64,000 bases of DNA. Origin: Lysobacter sp. cf310 (GTDB lineage Bacteria; Pseudomonadota; Gammaproteobacteria; Xanthomonadales; Xanthomonadaceae). Location of the stretch: contig NZ_FOSS01000002.1 of the NCBI RefSeq assembly GCF_900114355.1, positions 263,491 through 327,490 of the forward strand. Reading direction: 5' to 3'. The position numbers and the translations under genes were made by a program. Below the pieces are notes generated by a model. That model had not been told where the DNA came from. It saw nothing but the letters and a program-made list of their open reading frames with translations, and did not search any database. The first letter of the stretch is position 1, and each line of letters begins with the position of its first letter. Positions 53,155 through 62,514 of this stretch are shown in pieces.

Positions 53155-54765
53155 TTGAACACCGACGCCGCACCTACCCCGCCCCTCTCGCCGGTCTGCG
53201 ACACCGAAGCCGCCCTGTCCGGCGATCGTCTGCGGGCCACCCTGGCGCTGCTGGAAGCGATCATCGCCGACCGTAGCCTGCTCGATGCGCTGCCCGCGGA
53301 CGAACGCGAGCGCCTGATGCAGGCGATCGCGCTGGTTCACCATCCCGAGCCGCGGGCGCGGCGACGCAAGTCCAAAGATCAGGCGCGCGAACGGGCGCAG
53401 GAGAAAGCCCGCGCGACCGAGGCGCTGCTGGATCAGACAGGCATCCGCACCCTGCGCCGCAAGCCGGTGTTCACCACGCCCAACTATTTCCCGCCGCAGG
53501 CGCCCGGCCTGCACGACCCCAGCAACCGTGCGACCGATCCGGTGGGCCATAACGAGTCGCCGGAACTGCTGCATTGCTATGTGTGCAAAAAGAAGTACAC
53601 GCGCATCCATCACTTCTACGATCAGCTGTGCCCGCCCTGCGCGGAACTGAATTTCTTCAAGCGCACCGAAACCGCCGACCTGCGCGGACGCGTGGCGCTG
53701 CTGACCGGCGGGCGCGTCAAGATCGGCTACCAGGCCGGTTTGAAATTGCTGCGCGCGGGCGCGTCCCTGATCGTAACCACCCGCTTCCCGCGCGATTCGG
53801 CCGCGCGCTACGCCGCCGAGCCGGATTTCGGTGAATGGGGCGATCGGCTGGAAGTGTTCGGACTGGACCTGCGCCACACCCCCAGCGTGGAAGCGTTCTG
53901 CACGCAACTGTTGGCCACGCGCGAGCGCCTGGACTTCATCATCAACAATGCCTGCCAGACCGTGCGCCGCCCACCGGCGTTCTATGCGCACATGATGGCC
54001 GGCGAGACCGCCGCCCTGCAGACCCTGCCCGAGCACGTGCGCAAGTTGATCGGCCAGTACCAGGGCCTGCGCAGCAGCGACTTGTTGCCAGGCGCCGAGG
54101 CGACCGCGCTGCAAGCCAACCGCTCCGACCTGGGCGCGATGGGCCTCGCCCGTGCCGCCGAGCTCTCGCAAGTACCGCTGCTGCCCGATGAGCTGCTCGG
54201 TCAGACCCACCTGTTCCCCGAAGGCCGACTCGACCAGGATTTGCAGCAGGTCGATCTGCGCGGGCGCAATTCATGGCGCCTGCAGATGGACGAAGTGCCG
54301 TCGGTGGAGTTGCTGGAGACGCAACTGGTCAACGCGGTGGCGCCCTTCATCGTCAACGCGCGCCTGAAGCCGCTGATGCTGCGCGAACCCGAGGGCGCAC
54401 AGCCCGCGCGCGACAAGCACATCGTCAACGTCTCGGCTGTCGAAGGCCAGTTCTACCGCAACTTCAAGACCACCAAGCACCCGCACACCAACATGGCCAA
54501 GGCTGCGCTCAACATGATGACGCGCACCGCGGCCGCCGACTATCACGGCGACGGCATCCACATGAACAGCGTCGACACCGGCTGGGTGACCGACGAGGAT
54601 CCGGTCGAAATCGCCGCGCGCAAAATCGTCGAGGAACGCTTTCATCCCCCGCTGGACATCGTCGATGGCGCCGCGCGGATCGTCGACCCGATCATTCATG
54701 GGTTCAACACCGGCGAGCACGTGTGGGGGCAGTTCCTGAAGGACTACGCGCCGACGGATTGGTGA
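53155..54765 (+). CDS. Zinc-ribbon SDR-like oxidoreductase
   Basis: The 536-residue protein probably starts at TTG 53155; no upstream in-frame ATG exists. Residues 1-130 are charged and helical. A Cys4 cluster follows (C141-x2-C144, C159-x2-C162, a zinc ribbon). Then comes a Rossmann domain with an altered TGxxxGxG (TGGRVKIG 184-191) and NNACQT. The usual Tyr of Y-x3-K is Thr445 (TNMAK, Lys449); Ser427 and Tyr434 are nearby. The fusion and the substitution suggest a specialised or non-catalytic enzyme. Confidence 0.78.
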   Translation: MNTDAAPTPPLSPVCDTEAALSGDRLRATLALLEAIIADRSLLDALPADERERLMQAIALVHHPEPRARRRKSKDQARERAQEKARATEALLDQTGIRTLRRKPVFTTPNYFPPQAPGLHDPSNRATDPVGHNESPELLHCYVCKKKYTRIHHFYDQLCPPCAELNFFKRTETADLRGRVALLTGGRVKIGYQAGLKLLRAGASLIVTTRFPRDSAARYAAEPDFGEWGDRLEVFGLDLRHTPSVEAFCTQLLATRERLDFIINNACQTVRRPPAFYAHMMAGETAALQTLPEHVRKLIGQYQGLRSSDLLPGAEATALQANRSDLGAMGLARAAELSQVPLLPDELLGQTHLFPEGRLDQDLQQVDLRGRNSWRLQMDEVPSVELLETQLVNAVAPFIVNARLKPLMLREPEGAQPARDKHIVNVSAVEGQFYRNFKTTKHPHTNMAKAALNMMTRTAAADYHGDGIHMNSVDTGWVTDEDPVEIAARKIVEERFHPPLDIVDGAARIVDPIIHGFNTGEHVWGQFLKDYAPTDW

Positions 54766-54893
54766 GCCTTATCGCGTAAGCGAAGGCGGCTGAGTGCGGT
54801 AACCGTAAGCGGACCGCACCGACGCGCGATGGTGCGACGACTGCCGATACCACACTACCCGGCACTCATCGCGATACAACCCAGCGTGGCCCT

Positions 54894-56339
54894 TCAGTTC
54901 GCGAGTTCAGCCTGCATCGGGCCGCTCTTGTGTCTCGGCTTGGACACGCAGTTCCGGCCTTCAAGGACTATCAAGCCCCAGTTGTAGTCGCCAATCGCGA
55001 CATCCGGGCAGTTATCGCCCGTGATATCGCCGATGGCCATGCCTTGGCGGTTGTACATGTCGGCGCCACTGGTCGTTGGAGGCACGATGCTTGCGTATAC
55101 CTCAGGTTGCAGGTTGCGTTCGGCATTCTGCAGATACACGCCCATCTCGCCCCACCCTTCGTGCAATACCGCTATATCCTGGCGACCGTCCCCGTTAAGG
55201 TCGTGACCGATCATGGTGCCGGGCAAATCCAGCGATTCCATTCGGAACGGCGCCGCCAACGCCCCATCAAGCTGCAAGTAGACCCATAACGACGACACCG
55301 GAACATTGGCGTACACGGCCACGACCACATCATTCGCGCCGTCGGAATTGACGTCCGCAATCGCGACTCCCGCATTTTCCCGAGGGGAAGGATTGGGGTA
55401 GGCCACAGGCTGCTTAAAGCCGTCAACGCCGTTATGAGGAATCACCCACGCATGGAATGCCTGCCTGGATGCGATTACCAGGTCTGGGATTCCATCGGAC
55501 GTCACATCGCCTATTTTCAGGTCATTGTGCCCACGTTGCGGTGTCGCCAGGTCCTGGATGCGTGCGATACCGCCGGCGCCGTCGCCAAAGTACATACGAC
55601 TGGCATTGGGCATGTAGGAGCCCATGAAGTCGCCCCAATGCATGCCGATGACGTCCAAATGGCCATCACGGTTGATGTCCATCATTCCGATCTGTCGGAC
55701 CGCCATGTCGCTAGGGATCATCGTGGGTGCATGGCCGGCGGGGCCGCTGACGATCAGGCAAACGCCGATTTCGGTGGCAACGGCCAGGTCGTCCTTGCCA
55801 TCGTGATTCAAGTCGCCGACGGCCATCCCGCTGAAAATAGAGTTGTAGCCGGTGTTCAGATCGTAGGTTTGTCCGCGGACGAGGCCTGTCGCACCGCGGT
55901 GAAAAACCGTGACCTTGCCGCGGTTATCCGAGCCGACATAAGCCACCGCCACATCGTTCTGGCGATCGCCGTCCAGGTCACCGATAACGACGGCGCCCAC
56001 TGCGTTGGTCAGCGGATAACGAACGGGGAAGGTGTATTGCAAGCCCTGCCCCGCCTGCGACGATTGCGCCGCAGTCTTCAGGTAGCCGTAGCGCGAGAAC
56101 AAGGGCAAGGCGTGGCCCTGAGAAACCTCCGTTGCACCGGCCTTATCGGGCGCAGCCGGAGACGCCGGATATGCCGACCTAGCGGCGCCGCGCACGACGA
56201 TGACTTCCCGATCGGACGTGCGATCATCGAAAGCGGCCGCATCTTCTGGGAAGTACAGGTCGTACAAGCCCAGCCCGAGGGCACCGGTTGCGACCAACAA
56301 CAAGGCGGCGGCGGCCAACTTACGCATTCGGTTTCGCAA
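54894..56339 (-). CDS. FG-GAP/VCBS-repeat protein
   Basis: TTG 56339, with GGGGAGAG four bases before it, gives 481 residues; ATG 56327 (MRKLAAAALLLVATGALGLGLYDLYF) lacks a nearby ribosome site. After one hydrophobic N-terminal segment come about seven repeats with calcium-loop motifs such as GDLDGDRQND, GDLNHDGKDD, MDINRDGHLD and HDLNGDGRQD. This is a beta-propeller of the integrin-alpha-like type, anchored or exported. Function unknown. Confidence 0.83.
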   Translation of the reverse strand: MRNRMRKLAAAALLLVATGALGLGLYDLYFPEDAAAFDDRTSDREVIVVRGAARSAYPASPAAPDKAGATEVSQGHALPLFSRYGYLKTAAQSSQAGQGLQYTFPVRYPLTNAVGAVVIGDLDGDRQNDVAVAYVGSDNRGKVTVFHRGATGLVRGQTYDLNTGYNSIFSGMAVGDLNHDGKDDLAVATEIGVCLIVSGPAGHAPTMIPSDMAVRQIGMMDINRDGHLDVIGMHWGDFMGSYMPNASRMYFGDGAGGIARIQDLATPQRGHNDLKIGDVTSDGIPDLVIASRQAFHAWVIPHNGVDGFKQPVAYPNPSPRENAGVAIADVNSDGANDVVVAVYANVPVSSLWVYLQLDGALAAPFRMESLDLPGTMIGHDLNGDGRQDIAVLHEGWGEMGVYLQNAERNLQPEVYASIVPPTTSGADMYNRQGMAIGDITGDNCPDVAIGDYNWGLIVLEGRNCVSKPRHKSGPMQAELAN

Positions 56340-56399
56340 AATACTCTCCCCTAAGAGCAATGCGGCAAGTGAGCCATATGCCCACTTGCCTTTCCGCAT

Positions 56400-59300
56400 T
56401 CACATATTGCGCCGGTACTCGCCACCCACGTCGTACAACGCGTGGCTGATCTGACCCAGGCTGTGGGTCTTGACCGCTTCCATCAGGCTCGCGAACACGT
56501 TCTTGCGCTCGCGCGCGGCGGCCTGCAGGCCCTTGAGGCCGTCGGCGGCGTAGGCGTTGCGGCCGGTCTGGTAGGCCAGCACGTTGTCGATCTGCTGGCC
56601 CTTCTCGCCTTCGGTGGAACGGATCAGTTCGATCTCGGTGACGATGTCGCCGCCGTGGTCCTTGGGCAGGAAGGTGTTGACGCCGACCAGCGGCAGGCTG
56701 CCGTCGTGCTTCTTGTGTTCGTAGTACAGCGACTCTTCCTGGATCTTGCCGCGCTGGTACATGGTGTCCATGGCGCCGAGCACGCCGCCGCGCTCGCTGA
56801 TGGCCTCGAACTCCTTGTACACGGCCTCTTCGACGATGTCGGTGAGGTAGTCGACGGCGAAGCTGCCCTGCCAGGGGTTCTCGTTGAAGTTCAGGCCCAG
56901 CTCTTTGTTGATGATCATCTGGATCGCCACGGCGCGACGCACCGATTCCTCGGTGGGCGTGGTGATGGCTTCGTCGTAGGCGTTGGTGTGCAGGCTGTTG
57001 CAGTTGTCGAACAGCGCGTACAGGGCCTGCAGCGTGGTGCGGATGTCGTTGAACTGGATTTCCTGGGCGTGCAGCGAGCGGCCCGAGGTCTGGATGTGGT
57101 ACTTCATCATCTGGCTGCGCGGATCGGCGCCGTAGCGCTCGCGCATGGCGCGGGCCCAGATGCGGCGGGCGACGCGGCCGATCACGGTGTACTCCGGGTC
57201 CATGCCGTTGCTGAAGAAGAACGACAGGTTGGGCGCGAAGTCGTCGATCTTCATGCCGCGCGCGAGGTAGTACTCGACGATGGTGAAGCCGTTGCTCAGG
57301 GTGAAGGCGAGCTGGCTGATCGGGTTCGCGCCGGCTTCGGCGATGTGGTAGCCCGAGATCGACACCGAGTAGAAGTTGCGGACGTTCTTGTCGACGAAGT
57401 ACTGCTGGATGTCGCCCATCATGCGCAGGGCGAACTCGGTGCTGAAGATGCAGGTGTTCTGGGCCTGATCTTCCTTGAGGATGTCGGCCTGGACAGTGCC
57501 GCGCACGGTGGCCAGGGTGTGGTCCTTGATGCGCTGGTAGGTCTCGGGGTCGACGACCTGGTCGCCGGTGATGCCGAGCAGGCCCAGGCCGAGGCCGTCG
57601 TTGGTTTCCGGCAGCAGGCCGCCGTACTGCGGGCGCTGCTTGCCTTCGTAGAGCTTTTCGATGGTGTCGTGGGCGGCGTCCCAGCGCGCGCCGTCCTCGC
57701 GCAGGTACTTCTCGACCTGCTGGTCGATGGCGGTGTTCATGAACATCGCCAGCAGCATCGGCGCGGGGCCGTTGATGGTCATCGACACCGAGGTGGTCGG
57801 GGCGCACAGGTCGAAGCCGGAGTACAGCTTCTTCATGTCGTCCAGCGAGGCGATGTTGACGCCGGAGTTGCCGATCTTGCCGTAGATGTCCGGGCGTATC
57901 GCCGGGTCTTCGCCGTACAGGGTGACGCTGTCGAAGGCGGTGGACAGGCGCGCGGCCGGCTGGCCGACCGACAGGTAATGGAAGCGGCGGTTGGTGCGCT
58001 CGGGCGTGCCTTCGCCGGCGAACATGCGGATCGGGTCTTCGCCGGTGCGGCGGTAGGGGTACACGCCGCCGGTGTAGGGGTAGTAGCCCGGCAGGTTTTC
58101 CTTCTGCAGGAAGGTCAGCAGCTCGCCCCAGCTCTTGTAGGTGGGCGCGGCGATCTTGGGGATCTTCTGGTGGCTGAGCGAGTCGCGGTAGTTCTCGACG
58201 CGGATGGTCTTGTCGCGGACCTTGTACTCGTTGACTTCGTCGGTGATCGACTTCAGGCGCGCGGGCCAGTCGCGCAGGAGCTTGAGGGCTTCGGAGGTCA
58301 GCGATTGGACGGCGTCGTTGTAGCGCTGGCGCAGGGTCAGCAGGGTGCGGTCGACGGCAAGAGCGCCCTCATCCGCCCTGCGGGCACCTTCTCCCGCAGG
58401 CGGGAGAAGGGCATCGGCTGCGTAGAGATCCAATTGCTTGGGCAGGGCTTCGTCGCCCAGGTCGTGCAGCGACTGCCAATACGACTGCGCGCGGTCGGCG
58501 ATCTCCGCTTGCGTTTCGATCTGGCGGTTGATCGCCCTGCCCTGTTCGGCGATCTCGGCCAGGTAGCGCACGCGCGCACCCGGGATCAGCACGGTGGCGC
58601 GCGGTTCCTTGAGGTCGGTGTTGACGTCCGGGGTCCAGCGCTCGGCCGGCAGCGACAGCTTCTCGCGCAGCAGGCGGCACAGGTTGGCGAACATCCAGCT
58701 GATGCCGGGGTCGTTGAACTGGCTGGCGATGGTCGGGTAGACCGGGATGTCTTCGTCCTTGGTGGTGAAAGCGACGCGGTTGCGCTTCCACTGCTTGCGC
58801 ACGTCGCGCAGGGCGTCTTCGGCGCCGCGCTTGTCGAACTTGTTGAGCACGACCAGCTCGGCGTAGTCGAGCATGTCGATCTTTTCCAGCTGGCTGGGCG
58901 CGCCGAAGTCGCTGGTCATGACGTACATGGGGAAGTCGACCAGGTCGACGATCTCCGAGTCGCTCTGGCCGATGCCGGCGGTCTCGACGATGACCAGGTC
59001 GTAGCCCAGCCCCTTGAGGAAAGCGATGCAGTCCTTGAGCACGGCGTTGGTGGCCACGTGCTGGCGGCGGGTGGCCATGGAGCGCATGTAGACGCGCGGG
59101 CTGCGCAGCGAGTTCATGCGGATGCGGTCGCCGAGCAAAGCGCCGCCGGTGCGGCGGCGGGTCGGGTCGACCGAGATCACCGCGATGCGCATCTCGGGGA
59201 AATTGGCCAGGAAGCGGTTGAGCAGTTCGTCGGTGACCGAGGACTTGCCGGCGCCGCCGGTGCCGGTGATGCCGACCACCGGGGTCTTGCCGCCGGACAG

Positions 59301-59885
59301 CTGCCACTGCTTGCGCAGGTGGGCGAGCTGGGTTTCGTCGAGCAGGCCCTCTTCGATCGCCGACAGGGTCTTGCCGATGGTGATCTCGTCGTCGATGGCG
59401 GCCGGCTTGTCGGGCGCGGTGTCGGCGATGCGGCCGTCGTTGGCGCGCCGGATCACGTCCTCGATCATCGCCACCAGCCCCATGTGCATACCGTCGTTGG
59501 GGTGGTAGATGCGCTCGACGCCGTAGGCCTGCAGCTCGCGGATTTCCTCGGGCGTGATGGTGCCGCCGCCGCCGCCGAACACGCGGATGTGGCCGGCGCC
59601 ACGCTCCTTGAGCATGTCGACCATGTACTTGAAGTACTCGACGTGGCCGCCCTGGTAGCTGGACAGCGCGATGCCGTCGGCGTCTTCCTGCAGGGCGGCG
59701 CGCACCACGTCCTCGACCGAGCGGTTATGGCCCAGATGGACCACTTCCGCGCCCTGCCCCTGGATCAGGCGCCGCATGATGTTGATCGCCGCGTCGTGGC
59801 CGTCGAACAGACTGGCGGCGGTGACGAAGCGCAACGGGGTGGCGTCGGCCTGGGCGGCGGGGACTACGGCAACGGGAGTGCTCAT
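56400..59885 (-). CDS. icmF: Fused isobutyryl-CoA mutase (IcmF)
   Basis: ATG 59885 gives 1161 residues in the IcmF order: B12-binding domain with [13 protein letters not shown] (28-36), a G-protein chaperone domain with GTGGAGKSS (208-216) and NKFD, then a C-terminal methylmalonyl-CoA-mutase-type TIM barrel (for example [21 protein letters not shown]). It interconverts isobutyryl- and butyryl-CoA. It is longer than typical family members (about 1090), partly because residues about 490-508 are encoded by an inserted palindromic repeat (58361-58412). Neighbouring leucine genes suggest use in branched-chain acyl-CoA metabolism. Confidence 0.93.
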   Translation of the reverse strand: MSTPVAVVPAAQADATPLRFVTAASLFDGHDAAINIMRRLIQGQGAEVVHLGHNRSVEDVVRAALQEDADGIALSSYQGGHVEYFKYMVDMLKERGAGHIRVFGGGGGTITPEEIRELQAYGVERIYHPNDGMHMGLVAMIEDVIRRANDGRIADTAPDKPAAIDDEITIGKTLSAIEEGLLDETQLAHLRKQWQLSGGKTPVVGITGTGGAGKSSVTDELLNRFLANFPEMRIAVISVDPTRRRTGGALLGDRIRMNSLRSPRVYMRSMATRRQHVATNAVLKDCIAFLKGLGYDLVIVETAGIGQSDSEIVDLVDFPMYVMTSDFGAPSQLEKIDMLDYAELVVLNKFDKRGAEDALRDVRKQWKRNRVAFTTKDEDIPVYPTIASQFNDPGISWMFANLCRLLREKLSLPAERWTPDVNTDLKEPRATVLIPGARVRYLAEIAEQGRAINRQIETQAEIADRAQSYWQSLHDLGDEALPKQLDLYAADALLPPAGEGARRADEGALAVDRTLLTLRQRYNDAVQSLTSEALKLLRDWPARLKSITDEVNEYKVRDKTIRVENYRDSLSHQKIPKIAAPTYKSWGELLTFLQKENLPGYYPYTGGVYPYRRTGEDPIRMFAGEGTPERTNRRFHYLSVGQPAARLSTAFDSVTLYGEDPAIRPDIYGKIGNSGVNIASLDDMKKLYSGFDLCAPTTSVSMTINGPAPMLLAMFMNTAIDQQVEKYLREDGARWDAAHDTIEKLYEGKQRPQYGGLLPETNDGLGLGLLGITGDQVVDPETYQRIKDHTLATVRGTVQADILKEDQAQNTCIFSTEFALRMMGDIQQYFVDKNVRNFYSVSISGYHIAEAGANPISQLAFTLSNGFTIVEYYLARGMKIDDFAPNLSFFFSNGMDPEYTVIGRVARRIWARAMRERYGADPRSQMMKYHIQTSGRSLHAQEIQFNDIRTTLQALYALFDNCNSLHTNAYDEAITTPTEESVRRAVAIQMIINKELGLNFNENPWQGSFAVDYLTDIVEEAVYKEFEAISERGGVLGAMDTMYQRGKIQEESLYYEHKKHDGSLPLVGVNTFLPKDHGGDIVTEIELIRSTEGEKGQQIDNVLAYQTGRNAYAADGLKGLQAAARERKNVFASLMEAVKTHSLGQISHALYDVGGEYRRNM
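58361..58412. repeat. Palindromic repeat inserted in frame within icmF
   Basis: Within the icmF frame, GCCCTCATCCGCCCTGCGGGCA is followed by the hairpin CCTTCTCCCG (58387-58396) / CGGGAGAAGG (58401-58410). This matches intergenic repeats of the CTTCTCCCGC..GCGGGAGAAG kind seen in related genomes (from memory). It adds about 17 residues ([16 protein letters not shown]) without breaking the frame. Confidence 0.75.
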
Positions 59886-60013
59886 GGGGCGCTCAATACG
59901 AAAAACGGATAGCGCGCATTGTAGCGCGCGGGGGTGTCGGGGCTGGAGCCTGGGGACGTGCGGGCGGGTATGGGGCGCTGGACCAGGCGGCCGCCCTTGA
60001 GCTTTCTGCTTTC

Positions 60014-60037
60014 TGTGGGAGCGGCGTGAGCCGCGGT
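60014..60037. repeat. REP-like palindrome, copy 6
   Basis: TGTGGGAGCGGCGTGAGCCG followed by CGGTC. Confidence 0.8.
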
Positions 60038-60090
60038 CCGCCACCGCACACGCCGGCGCCGCGTGGCGATTGGCTGCGACACCGCACACC

Positions 60091-60116
60091 GATCGCGGCT
60101 CATGCCGCTCCCACAG
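60091..60116. repeat. REP-like palindrome, copy 7
   Basis: GATCGCGGCTCATGCCGCTC followed by CCACAG. It is in inverted orientation to copy 6, 53 bases away, so the pair can fold together. Confidence 0.8.
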
Positions 60117-60278
60117 AGAGCCGGAGCCCGCGCCACAGCCAGAGCCGCTCACGCGCAGCGAGCTGGGCTTCAGCTAGCTGGCGTGGCACTGAACCGGCGC
60201 GGACGCGGCGTCAACAGCGCGCGCGACGCGGGCGTTGTCTGGGCTGACGGCGGATGGCGCCGGTAGCGGAGCAGGAAC

Positions 60279-60596
60279 ATGACGATGCGTCCTTGGGTAT
60301 TGGCGGCGGCGGTCGCGGTGGCCGCGCTGGGTACGGTGCACGCGCCGCCGGCGCAGGCACGCGGCTACGTGGATGTGAGCGTGCGGGTGGCGCCGCCGCC
60401 GGTGCGCTACGAACGGGTGCGGGTGCGGCCGGGTTATGTGTGGGCGCCGGGCTACTGGCGCTGGACCGGGCGCCACCACGTCTGGGTCGGCGGGCACTAC
60501 GTGCGGGTGCGCCCGGGCTACGCCTATGTGGCGCCGCGCTGGTACCGGCACGGGCCTGGCTGGCGCTTCAACGACGGCCACTGGGCGCGACGCTGA
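60279..60596 (+). CDS. YXWGXW-repeat secreted protein
   Basis: The 105-residue protein has a signal peptide (LAAAVAVAALGTVHAPPAQA) and a tail of Y/W-rich repeats (RPGYVWAPGYWRWTGRHHVW, GYAYVAPRWYRHGPGWRF), the YXWGXW family pattern. It is strongly basic and probably periplasmic. ATG 60279 and ATG 60285 are both possible starts. Confidence 0.85.
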   Translation: MTMRPWVLAAAVAVAALGTVHAPPAQARGYVDVSVRVAPPPVRYERVRVRPGYVWAPGYWRWTGRHHVWVGGHYVRVRPGYAYVAPRWYRHGPGWRFNDGHWARR

Positions 60597-60672
60597 GTCC
60601 ATCGCGGGCGTTGCGAAAACGTAACGCCCGCGACAGCTGCCCAGCGGCGCGCGGCTCGGTTACGCTCCGGCG

Positions 60673-61941
60673 ATGACCGACGACCCCGACCTCACCCGCC
60701 TGCGCCTGGACGCCGAGCACGGTTCGCCGCAAGCCCTGTACCGGTTGGCGACCGCATTGGTGGTGCGCCATCGCCTGGACGAGGCCTGCATGTTGCACCG
60801 GCGCGCGGCCGAGGCCGGGCTGGCGAATGCGCAGATCGAGTACGCGCGCATGCTGATGTTCGGGGTGGGCACCGAGGCCGATCCCGAGCACGCGGTGGAA
60901 TGGCTGCTGCGCGCGGAGTCGGTGGGCAGCCCGATCGCCGGCTACTTCCTGGCCCTGATCGCCCTGGGCGGCATGGCGCTGCCGCACGACGGGCGCACCA
61001 ACGAGCGCTTGCTGGCCGCGATCCAGGCCGACTACCCGCCGGCCTTGCGTGCGGCCGCGATCCACTTCGGCCGGCGCGGCAACGAGCGCGACCAGGCCCT
61101 GTGCCTGCAACTGCTGGAACGCGGCGCGGGACGCGGCGACGTGGTCGCCGCGCGATTGCTGGCCGAACGCCTGGCGCGCGGCGAAGGCTGCCCGGCGCAG
61201 CCGCGCGCCGCCCAGGAAATTCTGCAGCAGCTGGCCGCGCACGGCGTGACGCGCCTGCCGGCCAGCACACCGCCGCCGCCGACGCTGCAGGCACCGATCG
61301 CGCCGGGCACTCTGGCCCTGGAGGAAGCGCTGCAACCACTCGCGCTCACGCCGCGCTCGTCGGCGCCGCGCGTGGCCACGGTCGACGGCCTGCTGTCGGC
61401 GGACGAATGCCGATTGCTGATCGCCACCGCGCAGCCGGCGCTGCAGCGTTCGCAGACCATCCATCCGGACACCGGCGAACCGATGCCGCACGAGCAGCGC
61501 ACCAGCAGCGATTCGGCGCTGGATCCCATCGTCGAGGACCTCGCCCTGCGCGTGGTGCAGTTGCGCATGGCGCATGCGGCCGGGGTGGCGCTGCCGCAGG
61601 CCGAGCACCTGACCGTGCTGCGTTACGCGCCCGGCGAGGAGTACCGCCCGCATCGCGACTACCGCCCGCCGGGATCGCTGGAGCGCGACCGGCCCGAGGC
61701 CGGCAACCGGCTGCGCACGATCTGCGTCTACCTCAACGCGGTCGAGGCCGGAGGCGAGACCGAGTTCCCGGTCGCCGGCCTGCGCGTGGCGCCGCTGCCG
61801 GGGCGCGCGGTGATCTTCGACAACCTGCACGCGGACGGGCGGCCGGATCCGGATTCGCTGCACGCGGGTTTGCCGGTGCAGCGCGGGGAGAAGTGGTTGG
61901 CGACGCTGTGGCTGCGGGAGCGGCCGTATCGGTTGTTTTGA
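60673..61941 (+). CDS. Sel1-repeat protein with prolyl-4-hydroxylase-like 2OG-Fe(II) domain
   Basis: In the 422-residue protein, residues about 1-195 are Sel1/TPR-like repeats (GSPQALYRLATALV, GLANAQIEYARMLMFGVG, GSPIAGYFLALIALGG). Residues about 235-420 are a P4H alpha-like oxygenase with iron ligands His327 and Asp329 (YRPHRDY), His397 (SLHAGLPV) and the 2-oxoglutarate Lys407 (RGEKW). It would hydroxylate a proline or similar residue in a partner bound by the Sel1 part. No signal peptide is visible. Confidence 0.9.
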   Translation: MTDDPDLTRLRLDAEHGSPQALYRLATALVVRHRLDEACMLHRRAAEAGLANAQIEYARMLMFGVGTEADPEHAVEWLLRAESVGSPIAGYFLALIALGGMALPHDGRTNERLLAAIQADYPPALRAAAIHFGRRGNERDQALCLQLLERGAGRGDVVAARLLAERLARGEGCPAQPRAAQEILQQLAAHGVTRLPASTPPPPTLQAPIAPGTLALEEALQPLALTPRSSAPRVATVDGLLSADECRLLIATAQPALQRSQTIHPDTGEPMPHEQRTSSDSALDPIVEDLALRVVQLRMAHAAGVALPQAEHLTVLRYAPGEEYRPHRDYRPPGSLERDRPEAGNRLRTICVYLNAVEAGGETEFPVAGLRVAPLPGRAVIFDNLHADGRPDPDSLHAGLPVQRGEKWLATLWLRERPYRLF

Positions 61942-61987
61942 GGGGCGGTTAGGTATTCGGCAACGCCTGCGCGCGTGCTGCTTTGGG

Positions 61988-62010
61988 GTAGGAGCGGCGT
62001 GAGCCGCGAC
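61988..62010. repeat. REP-like palindrome, copy 8
   Basis: GTAGGAGCGGCGTGAGCCGC followed by GAC. Confidence 0.8.
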
Positions 62011-62046
62011 AGGGTTCCCGAGCTGGCGCCGTTGTTGCGATAGCGC

Positions 62047-62072
62047 GATCGCGGCTTACGCCGCTCCCACAG
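62047..62072. repeat. REP-like palindrome, copy 9
   Basis: GATCGCGGCTTACGCCGCTC followed by CCACAG. Opposite orientation to copy 8. Confidence 0.8.
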
Positions 62073-62132
62073 AAGGCAGGGCGCTGCGCCGAGGCAGGAC
62101 TGTCGCAGGCTCCGTGACTGCCGCGCGCTTCT

Positions 62133-62156
62133 TGTGGGAGCGGCGTGAGCCGCGAT
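62133..62156. repeat. REP-like palindrome, copy 10
   Basis: TGTGGGAGCGGCGTGAGCCG followed by CGAT. Same form as copy 6. Confidence 0.8.
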
Positions 62157-62199
62157 TCGGTAGCCACCGGGGCGTGGCGCCGGCGCGTGCGGTGGCGCG

Positions 62200-62224
62200 G
62201 TCGCGGCGTGTGCCGCTCCTACAG
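62200..62224. repeat. REP-like palindrome, copy 11
   Basis: GTCGCGGCGTGTGCCGCTCC followed by TACAG. Diverged in the loop. Confidence 0.75.
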
Positions 62225-62254
62225 TGAGCGGCCACAGGGCGCTTCGGCTTTGGG

Positions 62255-62277
62255 GTAGGAGCGGCGTGAGCCGCGAC
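62255..62277. repeat. REP-like palindrome, copy 12
   Basis: GTAGGAGCGGCGTGAGCCGC followed by GAC. Matches copy 8 and continues with the same CAGGGTT(C/G)CCGAGCTGGC flank, so copies 8 and 12 share a longer unit. Confidence 0.8.
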
Positions 62278-62514
62278 AGGGTTGCCGAGCTGGCGGGGGG
62301 CGGCCGCGGGCGCATTCATCTTCGCGCCGGACCGGGGCCGGTTCTGGCGGTTCGGCACGCATACGTAGCCGTATCCCCCGATTGCTTTAGACTGTCGCCC
62401 CTGCGGCGCCGGTAGTGCGGGCTCCGCGCAGGCGAATTCCTTCTTTTTCACCGACTTACCAGACATTCCTGGCGTTAAGCGCAACGCGCGATCCACGCCG
62501 TTTCGGAGCACCCG

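Larger units (their letters stand above)
59886..60278. other. Gap with two REP palindromes
   Basis: No gene is seen. REP-like elements lie at 60014-60037 and 60091-60116, in opposite orientations. Confidence 0.5.
61942..62514. other. REP-rich gap before leucine dehydrogenase
   Basis: Five REP-like palindromes lie between 61988 and 62277. No gene is supported. The leucine dehydrogenase promoter should be in the last 100 bases, which are less GC-rich (TTCCTTCTTTTTCACCGACT), but no clear -35/-10 pair stands out. Confidence 0.5.

Noticed and set aside
56442-59912. A plus-strand frame of about 1150 codons opposite icmF
   Set aside because: It is a shadow of the icmF codons; the IcmF motifs on the minus strand are unambiguous.
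49901-62277. Repeated GGAGCGGC elements considered as a CRISPR array
   Set aside because: Spacing is irregular (tens to thousands of bases), orientation is mixed and copies are palindromic, which fits REP elements.
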